In this document: positions 1 to 28,200 of the stretch, one piece after another
How the letters are laid out: the number at the start of each line of letters is the position of its first letter
How positions within the stretch are numbered: position 1 is the first letter of the stretch
NCBI GenBank assembly: GCA_024734555.1
Contig: JANPWX010000080.1
Span: forward strand, 830,263 to 894,262
Length of the DNA stretch: 64,000 bases
Direction: 5' to 3'
Source: Trochalopteron elliotii
Lineage: Eukaryota > Chordata > Aves > Passeriformes > Leiothrichidae
Position numbers and translations under genes: made by a program
The notes under the pieces: generated by a model
The model's database searches: none
What the model saw: the letters and a program-made list of their open reading frames with translations, nothing else
What the model was told of the DNA's origin: nothing

Positions 1-408
1 GTGATTAAAAACTATCCCAGAAGAAAATGCCAACATTTACATTGGTTCCTGTATTTAATCTTTCATGGATCTAAGACTAACTACTTAGCCTTCTCATCCC
101 CTTGAGTGATTATTCCAAAATAAATTAAAAATATTAACTTTTATATACTATCACACATTGTATATATTATTCTGAAAACTAAAAGGAAGGTACAGGCAAG
201 TTGGGAATTACTGTGGTATAAAACATTACACCTCCTCATAGAGTGTTCCAAAACCAGCTGGCACACCTTTTCTGGTAGCTGTCAAATAGATAAGATTTCT
301 TCAACAGCTTTATTTTTGGAGTACTCCTTTTGACTTTTAACTGAGAAAATATAGAACAAGCAAACAAGCACAAACTAAAATTAAAAAACAATAAAATTTG
401 ACATATAC

Positions 409-13911
<13,503 letters not shown>

Positions 13912-14310
13912 NNNNNNNNNNNNNNNNNNNNNNNNNNNNNNNNNNNNNNNNNNNNNNNNNNNNNNNNNNNNNNNNNNNNNNNNNNNNNNNNNNNNNNNNN
14001 NNNNNNNNNNNNNNNNNNNNNNNNNNNNNNNNNNNNNNNNNNNNNNNNNNNNNNNNNNNNNNNNNNNNNNNNNNNNNNNNNNNNNNNNNNNNNNNNNNNN
14101 NNNNNNNNNNNNNNNNNNNNNNNNNNNNNNNNNNNNNNNNNNNNNNNNNNNNNNNNNNNNNNNNNNNNNNNNNNNNNNNNNNNNNNNNNNNNNNNNNNNN
14201 NNNNNNNNNNNNNNNNNNNNNNNNNNNNNNNNNNNNNNNNNNNNNNNNNNNNNNNNNNNNNNNNNNNNNNNNNNNNNNNNNNNNNNNNNNNNNNNNNNNN
14301 NNNNNNNNNN
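13912..14310. other. Assembly gap (399 N)
   Basis: Run of N in a GC-rich island. It removes the 5' part of BTBD8 exon 1, including the start codon, and probably the core promoter. The right edge begins with short imperfect repeats of a CCGTGTG-type unit, which may have contributed to the assembly failure. Confidence 0.98.
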
Positions 14311-14420
14311 CCTGGACCCGTGCCGTGTGCCCCTGCCGTGTGTCCGTGCCTCGGGGCCGCCGGGAAGGAAGCGGGCTGCAGCTTCCAGCCGGCCGGTGCC
14401 CTGCAGGAAAATCCATACTC

Positions 14421-15353
14421 CCCAGCACTGGCTGTCTTGCCGGAGCAAACTACTGCACAGGTGATAGAAGTCTCTCTGTGCCACCTCCCGAGACAAGGGA
14501 GAGCCTTTCCAGCTTCATAGTGTAAGTAAAGAGAACCACATAACCATTTGAGTTGAAAGTATTCAGGGAAAAATGCTTGACAGGCAGGTACCAGTGGTGG
14601 ATGTAACGAGGCGAGTTCAACACCATAGTCATGATCCTGAGGAGGCTCTTCTGGGATTTGGAGAAGGGGATGAGAGCAGGTCTCCAGCCACGAGCTAACG
14701 CTGGGCAGACAGCACCGCTTGGCCCTTCCTTGTGAGGGTAACACTGAGCAGGGACTGCACCAAGTACCCCGGTGGGACACCGTGGCTCAAAAGAGGTGAC
14801 ACCTATGGCAGTGTGTGGATCTATTGGGACTCCCCAGTATCTCTCAGCTCTGTTCTGCTCTGATGTGGACAGTTGGTTCAAGCTTACCTGGCCCTGATGC
14901 CTCCCCCAGTGGGCTCTTGTTCACCTTTGGTTCCAGGACACTGTGCTTGCTTTGCAGGTGGAGAGGGAGGCTTTGGAAACCCGATAGGCAGGTGACACCT
15001 ATTCTGTGGTCTCATATTTTTGCTTCTTTTCCTTTTGTAGTTAGCATACAGTTTTCTTCTCCCCTGCCATTACACACAAGTTAATTCTACCCTTTGTGTC
15101 CATAACCACTGTGCCTCTTCCTCCTATAAACACAGGAACTTGGCAGCAGTTCTTGGAGACAAGAACAGTAGTTGCTGACACCAGAAGGATAATGCCAACG
15201 AGACATTATTTTCAAGAAATGACAACAATCATAGCATACGTGTCCAGGCTGAATACCAGACCAGACACTCCAGGTTTTCAGACCCAGTTCTCAGCCTCAG
15301 CAAATCTCTCCATAAGAAGTCAGATAAAGTAAAGGGAGTCGTGTAAGTTGCAT
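14421..15353. other. Intergenic spacer between EPHX4 3' end and BTBD8 5' end
   Basis: Roughly 1 kb separating the likely EPHX4 polyadenylation signal from the BTBD8 CpG island. Open frames are present on both strands but show no family resemblance. It may include BTBD8 promoter-proximal sequence. Confidence 0.5.
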
Positions 15354-15359
15354 TTTATT
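15354..15359 (-). terminator. Candidate EPHX4 polyadenylation signal (AATAAA)
   Basis: Canonical hexamer on the minus strand about 0.7 kb downstream of the EPHX4 stop codon, consistent with an ordinary 3'UTR. Other AT-rich hexamers occur nearby and there is no transcript evidence. Confidence 0.4.
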
Positions 15360-16031
15360 AGACAGAGGTGGATTTGATACATGTTATATCTTAATTTTCT
15401 ATTGTTCTTGTTCAGAGATGTGGAGTGTACAGGTTTCCCATTTTTTAGTCAAGAAAGAAAAACACATTGCACAAAGCAGCTGCATTCAACAATACAACAA
15501 GATACGGATCATTATTCACTTGAAGACTAGAAACGTACCCAGAAAATTTTCAATCGTTCAGTATGCTAAAATATAGATAAAAAGAGTTAATTACTGTTTA
15601 ATGATAAAATACATTAAAAAAATTCAGGCAAATCTAGAATGAAAACTTGTGACTTTCTTCAGTATGGCACCACTCTATTGTTTCATTATAAATTTGTAAA
15701 AGGCACCACACATTAAAACTGTAAAGCAAGGGAGAAAACAAAACCAAGCAACTTTCCATGATTTTTCTTTCTGTACAAATACATATGTATTTTAAGGCAG
15801 GTGTTTTTATGTGCAAAATACAAGTATACAAGTAAAACCAATGTTGGTATCACATATTCTCATACTCACTTCTTTTAGCTGTACGATTAGTGTCCAAATG
15901 TACAGTACAATGAAAACACTTTCTCTAACAGAGCTCAAAATAGAAGGCAGGCTGGAAATATGGCCCTGATAACAATTAGGTTTTAAATCCGAAGAGCTTT
16001 TATGTAGACCCCTTAAAACATGTACAAACAG

Positions 16032-16266
16032 TCATTCTCTTTTTCTTTTTGTCTCTTCCTTAAGAAAGGTCCATATCAACTTGTTCACTATGTCAGGTTG
16101 ATCCTGCTGGAGCCAATGACTGGCTTCAGACAAAATTGTTAATCTGAAATGATTTTTAACATAAATCCTTGTAATTTCTGCCATCTCAACTTCCATAAAC
16201 GCATCTCTTTCTCCCCATAACAGCAGGGTTGGCATGATGACTTCATGCTGCTGCAGAGGTAGGCAG
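16032..16266 (-). CDS. EPHX4: EPHX4 coding exon 7 (terminal exon with stop)
   Basis: 235 nt including TGA. Acceptor GTTTTTAAAG. Encodes CLPLQQHEVIMPTLLLWGE, RDAFMEVEMAEITRIYVK, then FRLTILSEASHWLQQ and a lysine/arginine-rich tail. It carries the acid (Asp in GERDAF) and base (His in EASHW) of the triad. The 3'UTR extends towards 15.35 kb. Confidence 0.95.
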
Positions 16267-19200
16267 CTTTAAAAACAAAACACACTCAGTTAAGTCTTAT
16301 TTTAATAAAAAAATCACCAAGACATATTTCATTCAACACAGCTTTTGAAATCAATGCAGTGAATCTCGTTGTAAACTTTCTAGGTTCCACAATATCTTCT
16401 ACAATATCAAAACCCTGTGACTCCAAGTTCTACCAAAATGACCTACTTAAACTTTCAGTAATTTTTAAAATTTTTTTTCTTAATGCAGTTATTTAAAAAT
16501 TGAATATTTTATAAATATTACCTCATATTAGAGCCATTATGAAAGATGCAAGTAGCTAGAATGAAAAACTTTTCAGCATTAACCCAGAATTTATTCAGAA
16601 TTTATTCCAGCACATTTCAAAGATGCTAAAAAATTTAATTTAGCTTGAATTGCCTACTTTTAGCTACATACAGTGACAGACCAGCTGTGACAATTCAAAA
16701 CAGATTTCATCTGATCAGATACAAATCTTTATTATATTAATGCAAAAATAGGATTATTTTAAACCAGTAATGTATTAAAAAAATCCTAAATAAACTTTTA
16801 TGACATATGTAAGCACTAGTTTTAAACTTAAAAGTTAGTTAAGAGACTATGCTCTGTAAAAAGGGCAAGACAAAGAAGGTGACATGTCTTAATTTAAAGT
16901 AAGACAAAGAAATTGAGACTTCGAAGACATTCTTCCTCTCTACTTACATGTGAAGTCAAGAAATGTTAATAAAAGATTACTTCAGATAATAATTTCATTT
17001 TGATTGATGAATTACAAGAATTCTTAAAATGGTCTATTTTCACCAGTGCATTTAAATCTCATTTTGCAAACCACCTGGCCTCACCCACTGAACCACAGCT
17101 TACTCATAGTACCAATTTTAAAAATTGATAATCTGATGATCTGATTCAGTGCATTTACTCTAATCTCTTTACCTTTTAATCCAGTATCCTGGATCTCTTC
17201 ACTATTAATGTGTGTTTCTTCAGTTCTGTAGAGTTCACTGTTCTGTGCCTTGCAGGATTTGCAGCTTCACTTAGGTAAACTCTATCAGGCTTTTTTTTTC
17301 ATTGCCTATGAACTACACTCTATTTCTGTTCAGTCTGGAATATGGGAAATGATATCATGCCTGAAGTTTCTAGAAATCGTCCTTAATAACGATTAATGTA
17401 CAGATTTCACATTTAGAAAGGGAAGTTCCATTCATGAAATGTTAATGTCTTTGAAAAACAGATTCAGACCTTCATCCAGCATTGTTATACAGCTTTTCTG
17501 TAAGCAGTGAAGTACTTCTTAACTGTTCTAAGAGAACTAATCCCATTTTCTAAACAAATGGCATATCAGAAGAAATTCGAGTTCCAGCTTCTTATGTATC
17601 TCTCTTAACCAAGCACAACAGAAAAACTTTCTGGATTTATTCTCAAAGTGTTTGTATTTAATATATAGTGAAGGGAGTGACTACTGTGCTATTTATGAAA
17701 AGATGTACTGGTGATGGGTGGAAGTAGGTTATTTCAATCACCTCTTTGGAAATAACATTCCAGAAAAATTAGGCTCTGAAGAATGAAACTGCAAGTGGAT
17801 AGTAATGAGTCGGAAACCTTTAACATGTGGGTCACCAGTATCAGCCCACTGGGAGTTATGATGAATACAACTCAATAGCATCCAATGCTGCTTAATGACT
17901 TAGATGGGAGACAGGGAAAATTCCAACCCAGTTTTCACATTTAACGATTCCCAGCCCATAAGGCATGACCATCAGAACTGATGACAAGAACCAAATGACT
18001 GATCTTTTCATTGCAGTCCCAAGCCTGCTGCATTGTGGCTGATAGCACTTAGGTAAGATTCTCTGAATTCAGTGCAGGGGTACTTTCATTAGAAGAATAA
18101 AGCAAACAATGCACAAACATACACAAATAGAGGCATTAACAGCTGTGAAGATACTTTCTGACTTATAACTGATACTACACTTTCCTTTTGAGTCTGAAAA
18201 GGCCTGAAACAATAGTTCAAACATTCACAACTCTTCCATTTGTCCTATGTGACTCCCAGAGCAATTCAGCTATCACAGGCACATCGCTGCTCTGTCAGAG
18301 GAGCATCTGGTGACTGTGCACAGGCAGCGAAGCGAGGTGCCGTGGCCGATGATGGAACGAGCAGGGCCCGGGGCGCTCACGCCTCTGAGCTCCTCCTCAG
18401 CCCTGCCCGGGGCTCCTGCGGGGCAGCTGCCGGGCCGGGAGCAGCCGGGCAACCCCCTGGCCCTGGGACGTCCCGGCTATGTCATCGGCTGCTCTCTGCA
18501 CGGCTTTAGATCAGTGTACTGTCACCGGCACAGCCATCTCCTTTGTTCCCCATTGTCATCCATGCTTGGGGTTGGCTTTCTGCTCTCTCGTTCCAGTTCT
18601 GTCTCAGCACCTAGCTCACATCCCTGTTTTCCTCACAGTTTTCCCTGCTGATTGCTCTCCTGACAGTGGCAGCATGGATGGCACAGAAACAGCAATAAAA
18701 GTGGCAGCAAATTTGGACCATGGAAAACGAAAAGTTAATCTACTTCAAACAGCTACTGCCCAAGTTTAGAGAAAGAAGGGAATTGCCATTTTAAAGGATA
18801 TTGGGAAGCTGGTCTTTTGCTAGAGAAGTATGCAGGACATGTATCACTGCTGAAGACTGGAGACAGTAAAGGAAAAACAAGTGCAAGAGCATTCTTCTTG
18901 ATACAGTCCTTCAAGTTAGTGTTATAAGTAGAATATATGCAGAGTTAACACTTCTGGCCCTGTTTTTGGTACATAAAAAGGGAGGGTCAGTCTGTAAGGC
19001 CAACCCAATTCCTTTCAGGAAAGTTAAAACTATTAGAAAACTGTTTGAGAAAATAAAATACATATTAATCTTGCAAAAATGTTTCCTATTGTGATGCTAT
19101 CTCTGTTTTACTCTATGAAGTGAGTCTGCTAAGACCAAAAAAGGAAAAAAAAAACCCAAACCCAAACCAAGGTAGATCAGTTTTAGGCTTAGTTATAAAA

Positions 19201-22200
19201 GTTACCTCTCCCACCTTTCTGAAAAAAAGAAATAGCCTAAACACAATAGAATTGTGCCAGATATGGTTTTGTAAAGTTACAAGTGAGGGTAACATTCTTG
19301 GATGCCATATCATCTAGTAGTATTATATAATAATATAACCCCTTGATAGATACTATCATAATGTGAATTGTAATGCAAACAATTAATTGATGTTAATTTT
19401 TAAAGTATTATTTAGAGGTGGATTTTTGGGATTGCCATGGGGGCTGTGAATGAGGAAGGGTCTTTGCTTTATTAGATTTTGAAACAAAGATTTTCCTTAC
19501 GTGCACTCTGCCGTTTTGTGTGGACCCCTCACAGAACACACCTGGCCTCTCACTGCTGTACTGGGCCCGTGCCCACCTGGAGAGGCTTCAGAACACACCT
19601 GGGATTTTCCCCTGGTTCAGCAGCAGGAGAGGAGCTGCTGTAACACTTCTGGGTTCCAGGGAATTCTCTAGAATATTTTCCTTTGGGAATATTGTACTGA
19701 CCTGAAAATAGTTCTGTAATGGTTAATGGGTCCTGTTAATGCTCCAGGTTGTGAAAAGACATAGAGATACGCTTCAATATCTTCTGCAGTTAATCTGCAG
19801 CCTTTCCTTCCAATTCCAGTGGCCTGACTGGTAAACAAACTTTTCAGAACCTACAAAAGCAAGAAGAAAAAGATATTATGTAAGATAGCTGGAAAATGGG
19901 GTTTCTCTCCTTCAACAGGACACATCTTTCTAAAATCTGTTTATGCATATTTATAAATCTATTTATGTTCAAAGTACAATGAATGGTTCAAATGAGTTTT
20001 TAGAAAGCTATGTGTAAATCAAGTACAGACAAATACCAGTATTACCAAGTTTCTGCATCCTCACCTGCTACCTGTGACAGGCAAGGCAAGTGCAGGCACA
20101 TAGGATTTTTTGGGATGGACAGGTGACAGGGCAGGAGGGAGGATGGTTCATGACCTCCCAGCTGGCTGTGCCCTGTGTGTGCAGCCCTGGGAGCTCTGTA
20201 CTGGGCTGTTGGTGTGTAGGAGGGTGTATCCTGCAGCTGCCTCGTCCTTCTCTATCTGCTCCTGCCTGTTTAAGGTTATACAAAGCATTGGCCTTGGCTT
20301 CTCAGGCAGAATTTATCACCTGGCAGAATGTGATGCCCAGACTCCCACACTGCCTGCCCTGTAGCAGGCTCAGAGATCAGAGGATGTCCCACTGCACACA
20401 GGAACTGCAGAGAAGTCAGCAGGAATTCCCCAGGCACCAACTGTGTCCCCTGGTATGGGCACAAGTAAAAGCAGCTGACTCTCTGGGTGGGATAATGCAC
20501 TGCAGTGCTGGAGGTTAAAAGTACATCCCTCAGCACCTCCCAGAAGTGCAGAAGTAAGAGCTCATCTCAGAGACTCTATGTACTTGTATGCTAATTTATA
20601 TAAAGCTTAAGAAGAAAAATAAGAAAGCTCCCTATTTTTTCCAGCAATTATGACTACCTCAGAAGGGATCAATGTAGGTGGCAATTCTTCCATTATTCAC
20701 AGTTAGATATATAAACAAGAGCATTCATTTTGCTCACCTTGAAATCATTTAGTGTAAACATGAATTCAGGAAACCATGGCATTTGGAAAAAGAAGTAGTA
20801 ACCAGATTTAATCAATTGTGATGGATGTCGTAGAATGTATTCTGAAACAAAAATGTCCATGAATTAAAAATGAAAACTGATGGCTCAAACAAAATTACTA
20901 TTAGTATTACTATTTTATAAACTGAAAGGAATGTTTTAAAAATATTACATTAAAGTATGCTGTGTGACAAAAGATGGTTATTGTTTCAGGAGTAAATATA
21001 TGATGGGGCCATTAAAAGATACTTCTTTTATAAATGTTAGTAGAAACAGCCAACAAAACAAAAGTTTGCCAAAGATTAGGTGAGGACAGCAACACTGGAG
21101 AGTTTAATTGTGTGGTAGGTTTTCACTTAAAGATCTATTTGTGTAGCTAGTCCAAAGCATTTTTTTCCAGATACGAAATAAAAGGCATAAATAGGTATTT
21201 CTCTCATCCATTATGTGATGCACAGAAACCTGTAGATGATGATCCACTGACTTTCTAAAGACTGCATCACTCCTGTTAATAGAAGTATAGCATTTTTCTA
21301 ACAGTGTCTTTTTGGCAATTTCAAGAGCTGTAATCAAGGTTACATACATTCACTTCTTAAAGATTTTTACAGTCATTTTTAAAGACACAGAAGCATATAT
21401 AGCAAAAGAAAATGATATATAACAAACTTGCATTGACTGGGGTTTTTTTTTGGTCTGTTTTGTTTTTTTTTTAAATTTTTTTAAAACATTTTTTAATCTG
21501 TGTCTCCAGTGAGTTTCAAGAGCCAACACTGACATTCAAATACTCAAAGCAAGCACACAATGTGTGCAGGTACTAGGAAGTCTAGAACTTTTCCATTACA
21601 AATGCAAATTCAGGAATGTAAAAACTGCATTCCCAACACAGGACATATCTCTGAAATATTAATTCTAACAATGAATAAAAATGGGTTTTAAGCCAACATA
21701 AATTGAAGTATTAGCTATCTTCTAAACTTTCATATCTTATACATTCTTAAATGACATTACCCATTATATTTTTCCTGATGAACCATTGTCAGCACTGATC
21801 ACTTTACTTTTCTGTACTGTTTACAAACTGTGTGTTTTCTTTTAATCGACAGTAGAATAAATTTGATGTAGGGAGAATTTGTCAAGCTACAGAACAGATT
21901 TTGTAGTTCAACAAATATGCAAACAAACACTATAATAAAATGCAATTGTCTTCTCTACAGCCTCGCTCCTGCTCTCAGTGAAAACACTGCAAAAAGCTCC
22001 TGCTTGCTCGTGTGGTGAACAGACCTCTCCATGGGTAAGTGTGGATTAACCACCTGGCAAAATGTTCTTTAGTATCTTAAAAATGTGCCCAAGAACACTG
22101 TGAGAGCAAATGTGGATGATGTGGCTGATCCCACAGTGTAAGGTCAGATTTATATTCAATTGAAATGAAAATTAAAGCTGTGCTGAATATTCTTAGCTAT

Positions 22201-25200
22201 TTATGGGGAAATGGGGTGACTTTTTAAATGGAGATAGGGTAAGGGCAGCAACTGAAGAAATTAAAATTAGTGAGATAGTACTTTCCTTTTCATTACTGAA
22301 TGTTGATATAATTCCATTCTATGAAATGCTTTGTAATTCTGGGTAGCAGACTCAACTCTATCACACAACAAATAGTGAAACAAGTCCTGTATCAGCAAAC
22401 TACTGGTATATTTCTGAGCATCTAGTAGCCTGGAAAGACTTCTTCCAATGAATACTGCACCAGATCATAAATTGTCACTTGTCACCTAAATCAGGATGTA
22501 ATTCTAATGTCTGATTCACATTCACACAAAGGCAGGCTTATGCAGATTGAATAATGCAGTGCAGCCTTTACTGAAGTGTAATACAATATAGATCCCTCTT
22601 TGGGAATTTTTTCCTGATAAAGTGGAACAAAACAGATTCATGTGTATGAAAAATTGTTTGTGGACTCTCAAGGATTAAAAAAAACCCTGTAACTTTTGTT
22701 GCAAGCATTCTAACTTCTTACAATAAATTTATTTCCAGAAGTGAAATAAACACTTGATATCTTATTACTTCATAAAATACAGTCCAGACTGTGAGAGCCA
22801 TAAGAGCACTGGCAGCTCATCTACTGAGGCAGGCTATTGGTTCTCAAAGCAAACACAGTCATGACCAAAATGCAGATACTTTGGATTAACAAAGACTACT
22901 GTAAAACTTACCTGTGAATACAGAAGGATGAGGGAAATTAACCACGATCAGCTTAGTCACCATTTCAGGGTAACATATGGCCACTAACCAAGCAATCATT
23001 CCTCCCCAGTCATGGCCAATCAACACACACTTGTTGTAGCCTACCACATAAACACAGATACATGCTTTTATTTCAAAGGAATTAGTGTCCACAGAAATTA
23101 TCACATACAATAAAATCATTATTGGGCTAAATAGGTGGTTCAGCACATTTAATAATGTAACTTTAATACTGCACCACTTCCATTACTAATGGTCAGAAAA
23201 ACTAGGGCACTGTTATAGTTCAAATATCTACAAATAATTCAAAGTATTTAATTTGACTTCATTAAACTATAATTATAGTACCTCCATGTCACCCTAAAGT
23301 AACTCAGTGTGCAGATGGCCACCCTGTTCACATCTTGGCCAGTGCAGGGTTAGATAAACAGTTCAGTCTGCAGTCATTATAACACATGTACATTTGCCAT
23401 GTTTAGGGAGTTTGGAATTTGAAACTGCAGACAAGAAGACTGAGCAATCTCCTGAGCTGAGCATCTCCAGAACAAAATTAATCCTAATGGATTTCTCTGA
23501 ATATGAAAGGTTATCTAAGCACTCAACACCATCCTTATGCAAAAAGTGGACATTACACTTAATAGCAATCTATATACAGCATGTGTAAACACTCCCATTT
23601 ACGTACGTAGGAGGCCTGTAGCTTTTCTCCATAAGCTGTTTTGTTGGCAATTTTTTAAGTTCTGGACATTCACATACTTATTTTTTCATCAATAAAAATT
23701 GTATTTTAGCAGCAATGGAAGGGGCATGAGCAGGATAGTGACCAAGTGTTTTGAAAGCTTAACCACCCCTTCTTTAACCACTGCTGGAAAATAATGTACT
23801 ACATGTGTGTCAGATATCATCACCCTCCTCATTGAGGACTGGAATGTTGAGCACACAAACTATAAATGAAACATATAAAAGCCAAGATGTTTAGAATTCT
23901 GACATAAATTTGGACACAGTTGTCAAAGAACCTTATAAACCCTCTTGGATAGAAATCTTTTGGAGCACTTTTGATATAATCAAGTCCTCCAAAAGAATTT
24001 AACTTGGGATTAGGACAAACAAAGATAACAAGGTTCTGAAGTGCTTTTTCCAAAGAAATTTAAATCCCACTGAAATTGAATTATGCTGAGAGCACTTCTC
24101 AAGCATAACCATGGCATTACCATGGAGATTAACCAACCAGCAAAGGCTGGAAAATGTCAACACTGTGTGAGGACTGCCTGCCCAAACCTTTGCCAATACT
24201 CAAATATCACAAGCAAAGCAAATCCTAAATTCAAATCTCAGAACCTGAATCACTGCTTAATTATTTCTTCATATGAAATGCAGTAAGTTGTTTTACTATT
24301 GCTAGAGTATCCAGGGAATTAAAATGATTCAGAGAATGACAATCTAATCTCTCCCCTTGCTCTTGGTGTGGAAGGAAAATACCCTTCACCAGGGGTTACA
24401 ATTTATCATCCAAACAGGGACACTGCAAACTGAATGGGAGGAATTTTGCCCTTCAGCTCTAGACCTTTGCACTGTCTATTTGCCCCAGAGAGCAGCGTGG
24501 CCCTCATTCCCCCTTCTGCTCTCACTGTTGTGTAAGACAGAGTGATTCAGCTCTTGAGAACTGACTGTTGTGCAGGAGCAGTATTTTCAGAGGGCTTTCT
24601 TTCTTTCTTTTTTCAATACAGCAGATGTACTCTCATCATCTCTGTAAAGCCCACTGTATTTATTATGTTTTGTTTGTGCAAGAAGAATGTCATCTGATAT
24701 AAATTCCTTGGTCTGCAAGTGCTTAAAGACTCTAACTCAGAATATTATCCACTAAATGCAAGTGGTTAGGAGGAAAGACTTCTTAGGGAAAAAGACCATA
24801 GGTTTGTACTGCTGGATTTCACAGCATATAGGAATTTTCTTCTCAAAACTCATGATGGAAAAATTATCTTTACATGTTGCTTATACTGACATACATATTG
24901 TAATTAGAAAACAAACCTTTTTCATTTATAATTGTCCAAAAATATTAGTATCCTTAGATTTATATCGATACACATCTGTAATGCATATATATTTAAAAAA
25001 AACAACAGTCCTAGATATTTATGTGGGTTTTTTTTCCTGGAAAATCAAGTAATTTATGAGTCAAGTAGGTTTTTCTTCTACTAACGCACCTAGAGATTCC
25101 AAAATATCCTTTATGTCTGCTATCAGGCAATCTAACTTGTAATTTTCTTTGTGAGGAGGAGCATCTGTTTCTCCATAACCTCTCAAATCCAGGGCCACCA

Positions 25201-28200
25201 CTCGATATTCACTTTTAAATTCCCGCAATTGATGGCGCCAAGAATACCTGACAAAGGGGAAAAAAAGTTGGAGTTACAAGGTCAAGCAGTATGATACAAA
25301 AAATGCACTCAATGTTTTTGCACCCAAATATTTGAGGGTAAACTAGCATGGCTTGTTTGCTATGAGATTCTTTTTTCTTTCTGTGCTGTGCTGATGGTCC
25401 TTTGTGGCTGCAGTAGTTTGGTGCTTGCTTCTTGAATTCCCCAGTAACAAAGTGCAGCTGCCAGAAAGGGGGAATGGCCAGAGCCAGGGTTTTTCAACAA
25501 TTCCTGGAGTCTGGCACAGTCCCCTTGCTTCAAAGGAAGCAGGCATAAACCAGAGCACTGGGAGGGGTATTCTGTTTTATCCTTGGAGCCATAGTAGCAT
25601 CAAAAAAGTAACGTCTGAAAAGCTTTCTCTTCTCCATGGCAGCCATGTTCTGCATTTTTCTTTCTATTCAGAAAAAGAATGTCAGATAATTCATACACTA
25701 AATAAACCAAAGAGAGAAATCCAGTTAATAACAAATGATCTTGATGAAGTTTATAGGATTTATCCTGTATACACTTTCATCTGTGTCTCTGTACCAGAAC
25801 TGTTGCAGAACAAGCTCTCTCAGTGTGTTGGTACTAGACAAAGTATTTCATCCTTGTGTTTCCATGGAAAAGAGTGATAGCACTACGTATATCAAAGGGC
25901 ATACAAAGACAAAAAATCACGCAAAGGCCTGGGCTATTCCTCACTCTATAACTGCATGTAGTGACTAGATGTGTGTTATGAAGGAAAAATAAAAAGAAAA
26001 TGGTGGGTCTTATCCTGCAAGAACTACCTGCCCTTCAGCTGTTATTGAAACCAAATAAATTTCAGGATAGCCAGTTCCAAGACAGACATGGCCTTATCTT
26101 ACACTGTAATGGAAAGATCTGTGAAAAACATGATCCTTCTGGACATATATAACAGCGACTACATCCCTCTGTGCTAGGATCTATCTCCTACTTCTGCTTA
26201 TTTCAACAGTTTCAGATAAAGGATATATAACATTTGGATCATCAGTGGTTGTAAGAGTGATGCACAGCATTCTACCTTAATCCAAACACGGATTGTATCA
26301 GACCATGGGCTCTCCCACTTTACCTTTGCCCCCAGCCTATTAGGGCCTTTGAACTTAAATAATGTTACAGGAACACTCAGTGATACAAATCTGTATTCAT
26401 ATAAACAAATCAGTCAGGACATTTTCATTTCAGTGCTACATAATGCTAAGACAAGGTTTAGCTGAGATCCCCAGGAATGAATTTTTTAAAGGCATTATAT
26501 AATGACTTGGAAGCTGAATTTGCCATGGTAACTGTTGCAGCTGTTCCATATACTTCAAGAAATTAGAAAGAACCTGGCCCATAAATAAATAAATAAATGA
26601 ACTATTTTTTGTTTTCAGAAAATGTCTACAAGCTATTCTCATCCTCTGTTTTCACAACAATCCATCAGTCTCCAAATGTCTGACCTCTCAAATGGGTAGG
26701 TTTTACATTCAAATAAACCCTTTTATCCCATATGATATGTAACTATTGGACAACTGCTTTGCAAGCAGAATTTGGAAATTGAGTTGTGAATGCCTCCATG
26801 TTCATAAGGTTGAATCTATTTTGAGACTTTCTGATCACATTCTTTCTAAAAGGCAAGTAGTATAAAATGTAGCAGCTCACACACAACTTTTAAGTACTCA
26901 GCGGCCTCAACACATTACGCCCAATTTCAAGTGTTTTATTATTGACCTTCCACAATCCATTTATTTTCAAGTTCTTATACATCTAAAACACTCATTGGCT
27001 CTGGTGCTTCAGTGATCTGTCACCGTCAGACATTTTATATCACTCTTAGTGGTCACTGTTTTCTGGTTATATTTGTCCTATTTATAACCTTGAGACATTT
27101 GAAGGCAGAGGATTTGTTAAAATTAAGAACTGTAGTTGTGGATAATATCCTTTTTGTTTTCCTAGACAAACAATACAAATTTGATGCTACTTTACATTCT
27201 CTCTTAAATTGTGGTTATTTCATCTTTTGCTCTCAGAACAATCACTATTCCCTAATGAAAAAGTATTCACTGAGTGAAAGAACAATCTGACACAAATATT
27301 GGTAATATGACTGGTTTACAGACTATTAGCATGTAGTGTTCTTTTTAAAAACACTGATAGAAACTACGCTATTGGTGGTCCCAGTGACCTACATAACAGG
27401 TTTTTTTATTCATTCCTTTTGAATGGACAGACAATACAATTTAGTAACTGCCACTTACAGCATGACTCACTATTCTAAACTGTAAGAATAACTTTCTGCT
27501 TTTTAAAAATAATATACCTGATCTCAGTAGAATACGTACATAAAATGCTATTTTCTCCATCACTATTCCTCCATAGGGAAAATAAGCTGTAGTCTCATTG
27601 CCTGACTGTGTTAGAATAGGCTTTATGTGTAATTATATGCATAATGTTTGAATAGAATATGCACTGGCCCATCTAACTGTCCTTTCAGTCAAAGTTTACA
27701 GTTTTAATAATTTTAGATAGCAATTTGTTACTAGAATAATGTGCTTCTTTGAAAATTTAACATAAATGTGACTGTCCCATCACTCTCAAGGGCATCAGCA
27801 CCTAGGGGAAATTGCCTAGGGAAGAGAACTGAGCTCTCTTCTCCTTGGGTCAGTGTGGCGTGGTATGACCTGAGCAGAGATTGAAAGCTCACAGTTCCAG
27901 CAGTGGCCTCCAGCCCCACAGCTGAGTTTGGAAAGGAGAAGGATCATTTACCTTGCTGAATTAGCACTTCCCTTATTCCCTTACTGGTTTTACTGTGCAA
28001 GTTCTGTAAGTCATGCTTCACTAGTTAAATCTGACAATGACAGCCTGGGCAATTTGGTTACATCATTGGACACATGACTGCTTTTCATAGTTATAAACAA
28101 ACATTTAGGATTGGGTTGGATTCATCATTCATCTTGTGATGAACTAATAATAGAACGTTTTTCCCTGAGTAGCATTCTGAAATTAGGCTGTACAATAGCC

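Larger units (their letters stand above)
16267..25089. other. EPHX4 introns 3-6
   Basis: Introns 16267-19701, 19851-20737, 20842-22911 and 23041-25089. Mostly AT-rich with T-rich tracts (about 21440-21490). Notable contents are a small GC/CpG-rich island at about 18325-18505 and a moderately GC-rich stretch at 20060-20530. Neither shows a convincing gene. Confidence 0.6.

Noticed and set aside
14450..14881. 143-codon minus-strand open frame just upstream of BTBD8
   Set aside because: No similarity to a known domain and no upstream acceptor or downstream donor linking it to BTBD8. Its length is not remarkable for this composition.
20060..20536. GC-richer stretch in EPHX4 intron with overlapping open frames on both strands
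   Set aside because: No conserved domain, no phase-compatible splice sites relative to EPHX4, and low CpG. It is unlikely to be a gene.
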